Part shown: one piece after another, positions 23,619-35,121 of the stretch
How the letters are laid out: every line of letters starts with the position of its first letter
Numbering within the stretch: position 1 is the first letter of the stretch
Assembly: GCF_023278565.1 (NCBI RefSeq)
Contig: NC_064680.1
Span: 3,100,001 to 3,164,000 of the forward strand
DNA from: Colletotrichum lupini
Taxonomy: Eukaryota; Ascomycota; Sordariomycetes; Glomerellales; Glomerellaceae
Length of the DNA: 64,000 nt
Direction: 5' to 3'
Notes under the pieces: generated by a model
Databases searched by the model: none
Told to the model about the DNA's origin: nothing
Seen by the model: only the letters and a program-made list of their open reading frames with translations
Made by a program: the position numbers and the translations under genes

Positions 23619-25067
23619 CTATACACATGTGGGAGACGCATTTCGGCATCCCCTAACGTATGACGGGATGGCCTGCTGTGGAGCGTTGTCGTAACCCAAG
23701 ACGACAATCCCCCCTCGGTCATCAATACGGGCCCATTGCCCGTCGTATGAGTCATAAAAGTTTCGTTCGTGGGCAGATGACTGCCTGCTGGAAACATAGT
23801 TGCCAGGGAAGAAGAGCCGGCCACGTGTCTCGCGGATCTCACCTTCTTCAAGTGGCTCCACTTCGTCGTAGTCTTCCTCAGTCGTCGTTATGGTCGTAGA
23901 TGTGGGACTGCTCTCCCTGCTGACTGGAAAGTACTCGCGGTGGTCATTGATGTGATACTCCCATCGTTCCTGAGATCTGTATCGAGACCTCTCGCAAGTC
24001 TGGTTGTCGTGGTATGTGTGGTGACGGGGGTTGAGGTGCTCTTGAAAGGCGGGGAAGTTGTGTCTGCAGGGTCTGCCCATAGGGTGCACATCGCCTTCAG
24101 GAACATGGTCTTCGTCCTCACGGAAGTGGTCCAGATCCGCCTCCATGTTCCGTAGGTGCAAGTTGTCCGGCCCAGCCCAGAGATCAATGAGCTCCGCAAT
24201 CCGTCGAAAGCCAGCGGTATGACCGCCACATTGACGAGCCTTAACGCCGCATTTGATAAAAAGGTAGCTATGAATGAGCTCATGTAAGAAGGTAGAGATG
24301 AGAAGTCGTCGGTTGTACTGCTTGTCCTTCAAGATTGGGTTCGATAAGACAATAAGAGTCTCGAAGCCTCCCATTTTAGAGCGTCGAAGGGCTGTAGTGC
24401 CGATGATGTGGTCCTTGTACTGGGCGCTAGATGCATGGGACCAATCCCAAGTGACGCGCTGTGATAGACTGTTGTGAAAGAAGATCTCGTTTGCGGCGGA
24501 AAAAATGCTTTCCAGCGCATCATTATCGATGGAGAACTCGGCATGCCGAGATCGTGGTCGGATGAGTGATCTCAGGATTCGTTCATGCTGAGAATCCTTG
24601 GTACGACGTCGGCCAAGCTGCAACCGATTTTCGACAAGTCTAGCCGCAACATCGTCGTCGAGCAGCCTTAGATCGTCCTCGCTGGCGGCGCTGTAAATGT
24701 CTGTATCGGACGAGATGGACAAGCCAGAGGCGGTGCGCTCCATTTGCGATGAGGTGACATCGGCTTCAGCCGGCTCGGGCGTTGGCGATGTTTGTTCTCG
24801 GATTACTAAAAAGGACAGGTTCTGAACGGGAATCGATCCCCGCGGTGGACAAACAGGATCCGAGTCGGACGTGAAATGTGATACACGGGCCCTTTTCTGG
24901 AAGGGCATGTCGTCGTGTGCGTACTCAGAGTTGCCGTCGTAGATGTCGCGCTCATGAGCGTGACCAATCCTCCTTTTGCCACCCACAACGTAGAGATCGG
25001 AATTGAGGACGTGGCCCTCACCTTGGGAAAGTGGCCTTGCCTCCCCGCCGACCACCCAAAACGCCAT
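23619..25067 (-). CDS. SprT-like zinc-metalloprotease-type protein C
   Basis: Single-exon frame of 482 residues from the ATG at 25067; the frame is open 20 codons further up but has no ATG there. Residues 1-170 are polar and probably disordered, with acidic and Ser-rich stretches. A SprT-like core follows: 'ANEIFFHNSLSQRVTWDW' near 192-209, HELIHSYL at 262-269, and 'CGGHTAGF' at 280-287, giving H262, H266 and probably H283 as zinc ligands with E263 catalytic. The C-terminal 150 residues are charged, with an acidic stretch ('EEDYDEVEPLEEGEI') and a Gly/Asn/Ser-rich end. It fits the SprT consensus better than A or B, yet has no obvious zinc finger, PIP box or SHP motif of true Spartan proteins. 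Function on DNA-protein crosslinks is possible but not shown. Confidence 0.78.
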   Translation of the reverse strand: MAFWVVGGEARPLSQGEGHVLNSDLYVVGGKRRIGHAHERDIYDGNSEYAHDDMPFQKRARVSHFTSDSDPVCPPRGSIPVQNLSFLVIREQTSPTPEPAEADVTSSQMERTASGLSISSDTDIYSAASEDDLRLLDDDVAARLVENRLQLGRRRTKDSQHERILRSLIRPRSRHAEFSIDNDALESIFSAANEIFFHNSLSQRVTWDWSHASSAQYKDHIIGTTALRRSKMGGFETLIVLSNPILKDKQYNRRLLISTFLHELIHSYLFIKCGVKARQCGGHTAGFRRIAELIDLWAGPDNLHLRNMEADLDHFREDEDHVPEGDVHPMGRPCRHNFPAFQEHLNPRHHTYHDNQTCERSRYRSQERWEYHINDHREYFPVSRESSPTSTTITTTEEDYDEVEPLEEGEIRETRGRLFFPGNYVSSRQSSAHERNFYDSYDGQWARIDDRGGIVVLGYDNAPQQAIPSYVRGCRNASPTCV

Positions 25068-28000
25068 TGAACATTCTTGAGATATTGCAAAATGGAAGGA
25101 AAGGGCGAAAATGGTGGGAAAGGGCAAACTTCGGGAGGTCGGAGGTGTGATGAAGTGTGGCAGGCCGGGGGGGGGCTCAAGGTGAAATACGGGCGACCAC
25201 TGTTGGTATGGGTGTCATGTGCGCCGGAACCGCATTAAAGAGGCCGGTGGAGAAGGATGCCCGGCGCCGGCGGCTGGAGGTTGCGTACGGCAACTAACGA
25301 GGAATGGATAGCTCGGGAGGACCATGTAAAAGAAACGAAACAAAGGTTCAGTTTCGAGGCACGACGAAGTGAGGCGAGGGACTGGCACAGCAGGACGATT
25401 TCTGAGAGCCAGTCTGTTCTGCTGGACAGACATAGCTGCATGGAGAGACCCAGCTCAGGGCAGGACAGCGTTGCATGGCCCGTCTAGGCCCCCCTTGGCT
25501 TGCTCATCTGCAGAATCCCAACCAGCGGGACGAGGGCGAGTCGAAGCAACCGAGAGGTTTGGGTGGACGGGAGCCGGGCAGCGGACACCGTCGTACGAGC
25601 GGTGTGAGGGAGCTAAGACGGATATGCGTGTGCGGCGTTGCGCATCGCAGATTTAGTGCGAGGTCCATCGCTGCCATCCCCCGACCGGTGCAAGGAACGT
25701 GGCGTTTCCAGGCGGGTTGGCGTTGGAACTCGACGAACCTACACAGTAAGCTCTGGGTACGGATAGACTTCCCAACCTTGTCCACCGCTGCTATTGCCCG
25801 CCTCAACTGTGAGATGGTGCTTGTCAGGCAAGACATTGATAGTGCGTGCATGCATATGATGATATAGCGGGCAGGGTAAGGTTATGCTGCTGTCTCGAGT
25901 TGTGTGCAGCAACAATACCTGAACAGACGGTCAGCTCGACCGCTTCCTCTTTCTCGTCCAGTCTCACCCACGGTGTAGGGTATGAGGGTGTGGAAGTGAA
26001 TGCACACGGAGTATAGGTATTGCCCTCTGCGTGCGTGTATGTATCCGTAGCCGCCAAACAATGGGAATTGCAAGTCCGCCCCAAGTCGATGGTTCGCCGA
26101 CTGCACACGGGATTGGAAGAAAGATCCCAGGTTGAGGCATGCGAGGGCGGTGGGGTTCGTGACAGGTGGGCGAAGCCATCGGGGGAGGAGGAGGCGAAAA
26201 AGTCGAGGACGAGGGAGCGGGTGTTCATCAAGATCTGGATTCGGCAAAGGGGCTGGTATTTTGCCGCCCATGATTGGTTCTGCAGCCTCGGTCTCAGTCG
26301 CTCATTGGTTGCCTCATCTCCGTGCATCTGTCCCTCCCACGTCGACTGTCGTCGCCTCCTTTTAATGAGGCTTTCCAACCCTCGGTTTTTCAAGAAATTG
26401 CCATCCACTGAAGCAACCGCCCAGCCGCTCCTTTGCTGTTTTGTTGCTGTCGCCGACTTGACAACTTGTCCATCATCCATGACGGCTCGGCGAGACCCAC
26501 GGAACATCCTCCGATGCAAACCCAGTTGGAAGGCAAGGGAGACCGTGACCGGGAATCTGACTCCTGCACCTCGTCCAGTCGGGCCTGTGTACTGCATCCA
26601 GACAACACTCCTTGGCTGCGCCGCGCCGCGCTGCGATGCTATGCTATGCGATGTGTTTGCGATGCACCAAGGATTCCGACAAAATATTGTTGATGCATCA
26701 AGCAACAAAACAGCGACCACCCAGGAAACGAGGGTCCATTTGATTGACAGCGGCACTTGCTGGTGCATACGTGACACTCAGGGACGAAACAATGCTTTTC
26801 GCCCTGTCTTCGTCAGGGATGTGTCCCGGTTATTGAATTCGGTGCCGATCTTTGCTGTCTCAGCCGGTGTTTTTCAGGATCTTGCTTGTTCGCCTCTCCA
26901 TGTCCACCAAGCAAAAGTCCAAGTCCAACCGAAGAACGATGTAATCTCGCAATGCTGGCTTATGAGGCCCGCAACACATTGACTACTTGCGCCTGTCAAT
27001 CTTGATTTTTCGGTCTTCTAGGCTCGGACGAGACGAGCACAGACTGCGGGCAGGTCGAACTCTATCTGCTTGACTCTTCTTTGCGGCTTCGACGAGACTC
27101 CATGGAACCTATATCCCGACTTCCCCTCTTGGTAGAAGTGGAGAAATTGGAGGTCTTCGTCACTTTGGGGGATGATGCTGTGATGCCGTCCCAAGAACAT
27201 TAATAATTCGATGAGGGGGTGCGTTTCGTCTGCCGTCGATCGGTTGCGCACTAGCAGCTCGATTTCCACGATCAGCAGAAATCGCAACGTACACTCCTCC
27301 GCCAAGTTGAAGCCGATGGGACGCACGCTTCGACTGGACATCGTGAGTTGGACTCGGAACCCCCCAAAATGGTAGATGATGGACGGAGGGATACCAAGGT
27401 CTCGGGTGCTGCGTTGCCGATGCACTAGATGGTCCCTGAAAGCTGACAGACCCTGAAAATATTGAGGCGCTCAGCTCGTCGCAGATATCCTGGAATACCT
27501 TCATCAATGCCAAGGTGTATGAGCTGGTAGCAGTGGATTCGGCCCAGACATGCCGACACACGGATGATAGAAGAAGGAATCAAAGCAATGGCCATCTGGA
27601 GGCTGGCTTGCCTTGTCAGAAGGAGGAAATCCAACAGGGTCCATTGACAGGGGGTTCATCATGAGGTGCCTGGGCACTGTCTTATCGCTTATCTTTATCA
27701 CCTATCACCGATTTTTAGAACTAACGGTTTTGGGTCTAGGCCATCGGAAAATAAGTGGATCTGCGAACGATTCGGTCGTGCCTGCTTCATCTAACGACAT
27801 CTCGTTCCTTCCTTACAGCATAAGAGTCCGCGATACTTCACGTTGCCCGCGCAACAGATGCTCGCACACTCGCCATCAAACCTCCCACATATCCTTTTTC
27901 GCTTCTCTGTCTGAATCTCTATTGAACCCCGTGGCTCCTGTCTATTTACGGTAGTCAAGCAAATGACTGGATAGCAGCACACGTTACGGCTGGGCTGGGC

Positions 28001-29466
28001 GCATTTCTTTCTTGGAATTTTGTCTTCTCCATATGGGTACTTGTGAGTAGCCTGGCATCTACAAAATTTTGCAGATACAACATGCCTCTCGCCATATTTT
28101 TAAGCCAGAATATATGCGACATTCATGTTCAAATGTCGTTCTTCTTCCTCGATACCGTTCACACGCTGGTGGTTCAACTATGGGATAGAAGATACACTCG
28201 AGACCGTTTGTTACCCATGTTCGTGATGTGGACTCAACATTCTCATGACTTTTGAGTTCTCGGAATCCTCATCGTCATGCTAATGTTGCTCCTGGCTGAA
28301 AACGTAAGTACAAAACGGATCCGCGTAAACGATGTAGTAAACCTCGAGACCAACTTGTATGGGACCATGGGGTGTACTATGCTAAACGGATGATAACCTG
28401 AAATATCTTATTGCCAATGCCAAATTATGAAAATTCAAAGCCTTGTCTTGAGGTTTGGGAAAGAAAAAAGATAAAGCATCCTCGTCGCCTGATTGCCTCG
28501 AAGGGCAGTTTACAGCTGCTGATAGGAGGTAAGAGGTGTTGGGACCCACATCCATTCTACACATTGGGCTTTGTTGATATCTCGAGTTTGGCATCACGTC
28601 TGCCCGGCTGAACGGATTTTTGGTTTTTTTCTTAGGAAACAGAATCGCACCGCGTTGAAAAATTCTTCCTCATTTCCCACTTCGCAGGAAGTCACGCTGC
28701 TGGATTTCTCTCTCACACAGCAGCAGCTATTTCACCAGCTTGCCTTGAATCCTTCTCCTCTCCCGTCCCCTTCTAACCCTTCTCATTGCACGATATCCAT
28801 CTCACATGCAACCTTCTCGCATTCCTCACTCTTCTTTCTTGATACCAATCACTTTTTGTCAATGAGCTACCCTTTTGTCTGCTTCTTGCAAAATTCCTCA
28901 CCCTTCTCCCCCAGGAAATGCGCCTTTCTGAAATTATTTCAGAGATACTCATAACTATCCGCACCTTCACCTTGCTTATCCAACTTACTGAGCTTTTCAA
29001 GCATTCACTTGAGGACTTCCAAGATTTCAAGCACAAGCAACTTTTTCAGTACGTCAAAGGTCTCGGGGCGCGAGACAGTCAAGCAATCTACGGACTCGCC
29101 AGAGCACTTCTACATTGGGAGCGTCATTGAAACAATTCGCCCTAGGTATCAAGTTTGTACCGCCAGTTCGGTATACTCACGTCGCTTCACCTTGACCTTT
29201 GGGAAAAGTTGACATTCCATCACTTGTCCAACGACTATTTTTGACCGCTTTCCTTCTCCCTGTCTAGGCTTGAGTTTCCTGCGATATCACAGACGACAAC
29301 AGAGGTTACTCGCGAACCGAATACTCTCGAACAGCAGCGATAACTGCCCTGCCTCATCGGCGATCTCTTTTGGAAGCACGATTCTACTGTTTCATCCCAC
29401 TTCTTTCATCCTTGCCCCGAGACAATCCATCTCTTTCAGCAGAAAGCAGATCTCACGTCGCAAAAG
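25068..29466. other. Long stretch without a supported gene
   Basis: About 4.4 kb. Two long frames overlap on opposite strands (25824-26777 - and 26020-26982 +), but neither resembles a protein family nor shows conserved domains; I do not call them. A 135-codon minus frame at 27018-27425 is equally unrecognised. From about 28650 the plus strand becomes pyrimidine-rich, typical of a fungal promoter and leader, and leads to the gene starting at 29467. A transcript leader with several short upstream frames (for example 28918-29130) is likely. Confidence 0.4.
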
Positions 29467-32400
29467 ATGTCTGATAATCAAGGGATCAAAGAGGTGAGAT
29501 ATCTTTGTCGCTCATTAATTTTAACATTGAGGGTATCATACTAACCTTGTCTAGCGACCTTCCAAGCGGTCTCTCACCCCGAACAAGGCCCTATATGCTT
29601 CGTTCAATGAAGCTCATCGACACATTGCTCCTCCAACTCCCAAGATCCCCGTTGAGTTCGATGGACAGCTAGGCGATGGAGAGCAGCTCACGGAGGAGCA
29701 AGTCGAAGACATTTTAAGTGCCTCGAACAATTCCTCTAGCCAGTTTCAAGACTCTAAGGGTCAGAAGGAGCCGAAGAGCCTCGAGCTACTTGCCGAGCCG
29801 AATGCATCTAGCCAGCAGAGCAAGGTCGATAAGCAAACTTCGCCTTCTACTGTCGTGTCTCAAGCTCAGACGACAGACCATGGTCCTCAAAGATCTTCCT
29901 CTCCATACCTGTCGGATGATGAGAACGCCTTCATTGATTATTCGAATTTGTCCTTACATGAGTTCAAGGAGCAGCATGACCGACAAGATTCCATCGATGA
30001 TCCTTTCGACAGCCAGCATGCCGCCACTGAGTACCCAGATGCCTCATCATTCTACCCAGAGGATGGTGATGACTACAGTCTAGCTTCAATTGACCACGGT
30101 TCCATGAACAAAATCAAGGTCGAGCCAAGGCCCTCGCCTATTTTGGCCTCTTCCCCTATTCTCTCGCCCCCAGTCGCAGCAAGTCCCTCATGGCATACCG
30201 AGGAGGCAGACCAATCTTCCCACATTGACGACGTCGTCAAGAAAGAGACTCCTTCTGGTTATTTCAACACAACTCACCTTTCTGGCTTGAACGGAACTCA
30301 GTATCCCATCTTTCTTGATCACGAAGCCTTACAGCCTGGCAATCAGAGCAACCACTTACCTATCTTCATCGATCGTGGCGTTCTACCCCCTCCCTCGATC
30401 CCTGCTGACCATCCTGTCCCTACAGTCGAGCAAGCATCTGAGTCTGATTCTGAGTATGATGGAGACGCCTCTGGCTATTCCGAAGATGAGGTCACCAACC
30501 TGGACAAAGGAAAGGCTCCAGTCAAGTTGTTGAACCCCTTCCATGCTTTCTCCAACGCATCGTCCCATGCTTCGGAGCACAATGCCGAGCAGTCTGAGCC
30601 TGGCAAAGAGAAGGTCTTTCTACGCCCTCATGCTGAGAAAGAAGTTTCTCGTGCGCTTCACCACGTTACTGGTCTCAGCCAGCCATCTAGTGGTCTTATC
30701 GGGCGTGTTCGTTATTCCAATCTTCAGAATTCACGTCAGTCACCTTATCACAGCAGCTCTCATCAGCAAAAGAATGACTTCTACCATGCCCCAGCTATTC
30801 AGCCCGACTGGCAGATCACCCAATCCGGTATCAAGGTTCCCGTTCCTGTTCCAGCCCCATTCACCGGAGATGAGATTGGCATGCAAGCAACAGAGCCATA
30901 CAACGCCATCGATCACACGCGCATGGCCACAGTCGCCTCAGAAGATGGAGAGGAGCGGACCGGCTTGGAGGGAGATGAAGACTGGCGAACTGTCACCGAT
31001 GACCGCGAGTTCCCTACAGGCTTTGTGGGCAGAGTTATGACTGGTAGCAGCATTGCCAACGTCTCAGATGCACTTCTGGTTCAGCATCAACAACAGCATC
31101 CTGTCGCTCACCACACTACTTCCCACAAAGGCCGGGAGCCCTCCACCACCCGGGCGAGAGCATGGTGGGAGACGTCGACCCCTCTACCGTCGATCCCCTC
31201 TCGTTCTGCCTCTCCTTCCTATCTATCGCCTCCTGCGCGCGCACTGCAGAATAGACAGCGAAGACAAGACGGCTGGGAGGAGATCGAGCTCGATCCCATG
31301 CCAGCTCCCTATCCAGACTTCTCTTGGGATCGCGTCCGGAACCATCGAGCACAGGTTCATGAAGAGGCAGCCGAGCCCAGCCGCAACGAGTATGCCAACC
31401 TGCCATTTCCCCTGGTCCCCCGTGAGGACGCAGCCAAGCTTCAAGCTTTCCGTCGCGCAAGCGGCCTCGAGGACCATACTCTTTCAGGACACATCATCTC
31501 CCCCGGCCGGCCTTATTCCTCAAACGGCGGTAGCCACGTCTATCCTCGCCCCGCCTTGAGAAAGAACTCTACAAGATCATTCTTCTCCCGCACCGAGAAC
31601 CAAGGCATCGATCGCCGTACCATCTTCATTGGTAAGTATCCAGTCTCCGCATTTCTATGCCTTACTACCCTCCCAATATCTACATAAAGCCCTCCCCTCC
31701 TCCCTCGCTCTATTGCTTTCTTTCCTCTTCTTCTTCCCATAAACAACACTCTCCAAACCGAGGGTTGGTCACCCAATCTATAAACAACCAAAAAAAGACC
31801 TCGACTCCAAACCTCTCACACCTCCTTCCAAGATCCCATTCGAATCTCTGTTCGAATCTCTGTTCGAAGAAAAAAAGCTCGAAGATACTTCGGGGGGAGC
31901 AAACCCCCCTGCTCGAAGCAAGTCCTTTGCTTTTCATTTTAGGCTCGCAGGAACTCGCTGGCTAACCTCAACTGCTTCCAGATCGCCAACAACAACCCTT
32001 TGGGCGGCCGACCCGCGAGTACTTCCCAACCCAGTACTCGTCGGCGTCGCGCCCCCAAACCACCACCGACCAGGCGAGGGCGAGGGAGAGGGTCTCCACC
32101 CCCAGCAAGATGACAAACATCAGCCACCAAGCTGCGGCGGAAGCCCTCGCCATCGACCAGTCTGCGGGCCGCCGGGCCTCTCCCCACCTCTACTCCTCCG
32201 AGGTGATGGAGAGGTACCGTGCCCTCCAGGCCGTCCGTCAACTCGGCGGCCGGGGCACGGATACCGAGCTCGCGGACATGGCGGCGACCGTCCGGGACCA
32301 GACCCCTCTCTCGCGGGGCGCGGTCCGTCGCCAGGCGGTCTTCTACTACGCGGTGATGTGGGCGACCCTGTTGCTGCCGTTCGTGGGGGCCGTCACCCTT

Positions 32401-32565
32401 GTCTGGTCGTGGGATCGGGTGTTGGCGGGCCTCACCGGCGGAGAGTGCACCGGCCTCTCGTTCCACCAAAGACGCAACCTGCGCATCATGCTGCTTGTCG
32501 GCATGGCGCTGTGGGTTGTGGCTTTCGTGGGGGGGTTGGTCGCGTTCCTCTCTCTGCGCGGTTGA
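29467..32565 (+). CDS. Serine-rich disordered protein with C-terminal membrane hairpin
   Basis: Exons 29467-29493, 29555-31631 and 31982-32565 give 895 residues. The second intron is long for this window (350 bp), with GTAAGT at its start, a GCTAAC branch point near 31960 and CAG at 31979-31981. Phases fit: the split codon makes Asp. Most of the protein is Ser/Pro/His/Glu-rich and likely disordered, with acidic patches and 'SDSEYDGD'-type clusters. The last exon adds 'REYFPTQY', a structured stretch and two hydrophobic segments ('VMWATLLLPFVGAVTLVW' and 'IMLLVGMALWVVAFVGG'), then ends four residues after the second ('SLRG'). I do not recognise a named family; a tail-anchored regulator is possible. 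If the last intron were missed, the membrane part would be lost. Confidence 0.7.
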
Positions 32566-33572
32566 GCGCCGAAGTGTGTCTACGGTCTTTTTTGTCGTTT
32601 GTACGAGCATGTAAGTTGCCCCTTTTCTTAGCACTCAATCTCCTCGTGAACAGGATTCTAATTTGGATAGCAGACTACGATACCACGAGAAGTGGGGGGT
32701 CCCTGCCTAAGGGCATACCTAGTTTTGCCAACGTCTTTTGCGGTTTTGTTTCTCTTTATTTTGGGCGGGCGCGAGAAAAGATAGATGGAGGGCGGGGATT
32801 GTGTGGTGATGGCGATGGTGGGCGGCCGAGGGGGAGAAGAAGAACCCTGACTACAGGGGGGAAGGCGACACCATTAATACCATACGATCTCGTACATCAC
32901 CGAAGGCCTCGTAATACACATTCCGTCGATCCCATATATCGTTTGACACACTTCGTGACACATCTGCCCGTGAACAGCCTCATGAAGCGCCTCAACCAAG
33001 GAAGTTCGGTAACGTTAACAAGCCAGGTCAACAGCTGCGGCGCAACGAGCGATGAGATACAGCCTCTGGATCGTAACATCGATTAATCTTCGGTGGACCT
33101 GTAGGCTGTAGTATGTAAAGCGGCGCTCTGGCATACCAGACACCACCTGCACAGGCAAGGGGCTCTTGTTTGATAGAAAGGCCGAGGCTCCGGGTCCTTG
33201 CTTAGGTTGGAACACAAACCTTGGACGCAGCTCTCTCTCTCTCATCACGGAAGTTCCGAGGGTACCCGGTCTACTGGAGTTGATAATGCTTCGGGCTGGC
33301 TACACCAAGTCGAACAACATTGACGATACCTTGCTTAGTCCAGCCGATTGAGCAAGGCTGTGGCAACCTCACGTGTCGAGTACATGCAAACGGCACAGAG
33401 CCCTCTGGAACCCGAGGTTAAGAACGTCAATAAAGAGGCTGTTCACGAAGGGTACGCAAGTGGAACAAGTTCTTAAATGTGCTCACTGTATTATAGAAGC
33501 AACAATATGGTATCTAAACGCTCTAGCCGCCTTCAAAGGGGAAAGCCTACCCCTTTCGAGAGAACCACGCAC
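32566..33572. other. Convergent 3' region of the serine-rich and MPDU1 genes
   Basis: No supported gene. The two flanking genes converge here, so both 3' untranslated regions and terminators should lie in this stretch. Small frames at 33166-33351 and 33373-33705 show no family signature; the latter partly overlaps the MPDU1 coding end on the other strand. Confidence 0.45.
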
Positions 33573-34504
33573 TCAACCGCGACGTCGGGTGCTGGGACCC
33601 TTCTTGGCGGGCGTCGAAGTAGCCGACGAGGAACCGGTGGAAGGGGCAGCAGGGATGGGAACTTTCTGCTTGCCCTTGGCCTTCTTGGAGGGCGCGTTCC
33701 AATAGTACGCCATCTGGGACGCGAGGACGGCGTTGAGGAGGAAGCCGGCAATGAAGTTGTACAGGATGAGCTTGTCGTCGACCTCCTGGAGTGTGGTGAA
33801 AATGCGGGAGAGGGAGCCGGCGAGGTAGTTGAAGACCTGTTGATTACACGTATTAGCACCTGAATCCTTCGAGGCTTCCCACACGGGGCGAGGAGCAATC
33901 GACTTACAGCGAATGCACTAAGCTGCCCGGTGCCGCCCTCGGACCAAATCGCCAGGATCTGGGGAACCTTGCTAGCGACGCTCAACACGCCCGCGCCAGC
34001 CTGCAGGTATCCCAACGTCTGCATGTCGACCAAGCTCCCGGCAAACAGCGTTCCCAGTGCAACGGCCAACGCCGTCACAAACACGGCAGCCAGGCTCGCG
34101 CGGCCTGTATAGTTGAGCACCAAGACGGTGATGATGACATTTTGACCCATGATGAGCGCCGTCTCGCCGTAGGTGCTAAAGGGGAACTGGTTGCGGTAGT
34201 TGTAGGCCAGCGAGACGAGGTAGGAGGCCGTCTCGAGGAGGTACGACAGCACCGAGATGCACTCGCCCGACTGCGACGAGGTGAGCTTGCGGATCTGCGG
34301 CAGCTTGACAATGCTCGAGACGCCGACGATGCCGAGGCCGATGCCCTTGGATAGGCCGAGCTTGATGCAGTCTACATCCTCAACGTTGATGTCCAGCAAG
34401 AGTGACTTGTAGCAGTGCTCGCCGATGATGGAGACGCCGAGGTCGCGGATCGGGGCCGGGAGGTTATGGGTGACAGGCTGGAGGGCGGAGCGGACGGCGT
34501 CCAT
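33573..34504 (-). CDS. Mannose-P-dolichol utilization defect 1 (MPDU1/Lec35) homologue
   Basis: Two exons, 34504-33908 and 33836-33573, joined across a GTAAGT..CAG intron, give 286 residues. The protein has two PQ-loop repeats: 'VKLPQIRKL' with P69-Q70, and 'SKVPQILAIW' with P181-Q182. Around them are about seven hydrophobic helices, and the basic Lys/Ser/Pro-rich C-terminal tail ends in RRRG. MPDU1 proteins sit in the endoplasmic reticulum membrane and are needed for the use of dolichol-phosphate-mannose and -glucose in N-glycan, GPI-anchor and O-mannose synthesis. The length is close to the family's usual 250-290. The gene converges with the serine-rich protein gene. Confidence 0.92.
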
Positions 34505-35121
34505 GATTGCGGCTGGGGTGTCTGACGACGGGGAACACGGGACAAGCTTGTACTTGGTATTGGCTCAATCTATGCGTCGGCCGTCTTCGGATGTCGTGTC
34601 GTCAGGCTATATGGCAGAAGTTGCGACAAATTCACTGGGGAGGGCAGAGCAGTGAAGTGAAGAAAAAAAAAAAAGTCAGCAGATGTTGAGAGCCACCCGG
34701 CGGACACGTTGAAGGAAGGGTTGAGGTCACTGTGAACCCTGAGATGGAGGTAAGGGGGCAGTGAATTAAACCAGTCGGGGAATTTCAAGTGGAGAGCTTA
34801 GCTGCAGGAGCTGACCAATCTCAGGCCTGTGAAATCCTAGCTACACCACCCCACGTCATCCCTGCGCAGCACTGTCCGTCCGTCAAAGTCCCATTGAATC
34901 GCGAGTGAGCAGTTCCCAACTCGCCGTATGAACCAACTTGGGATACAATCGTCGGATTTTCGTTGGAAATTCCTCTGCATACCTTGTCGAAAGCTTCCTC
35001 TAAGCCGATGTCGTTTCCACTCAACGCCTAGAAACCATGAAACCCAAATGAACTCGAGATACCGATAAGTATCAGTAACGCCAGCAACAACCCGCCTATC
35101 TTGATGACGACAGAAAGCTGT
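34505..35121. other. Spacer between chromodomain and MPDU1 genes
   Basis: No supported gene. It holds the promoter of the minus-strand MPDU1 gene and the 3' end of the chromodomain gene. A poly-A run of 12 ('aaaaaaaaaaaa', near 34663-34674) lies in it. Confidence 0.45.

Noticed and set aside
25824..26982. Two long open frames on opposite strands (317 and 320 codons) overlapping by about 760 bases.
   Set aside because: Neither shows a domain, membrane pattern or family motif, and each mirrors the other. Long chance frames are common in stop-poor DNA. No splice structure improves them.
27018..27425. 135-codon minus-strand frame.
   Set aside because: No recognisable family, no neighbouring exons that extend it convincingly, and no signal or domain.
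28918..29130. 70-codon plus frame starting with ATG upstream of the serine-rich gene.
   Set aside because: No family match; it lies in the probable leader and is better read as a possible upstream frame than as a gene.
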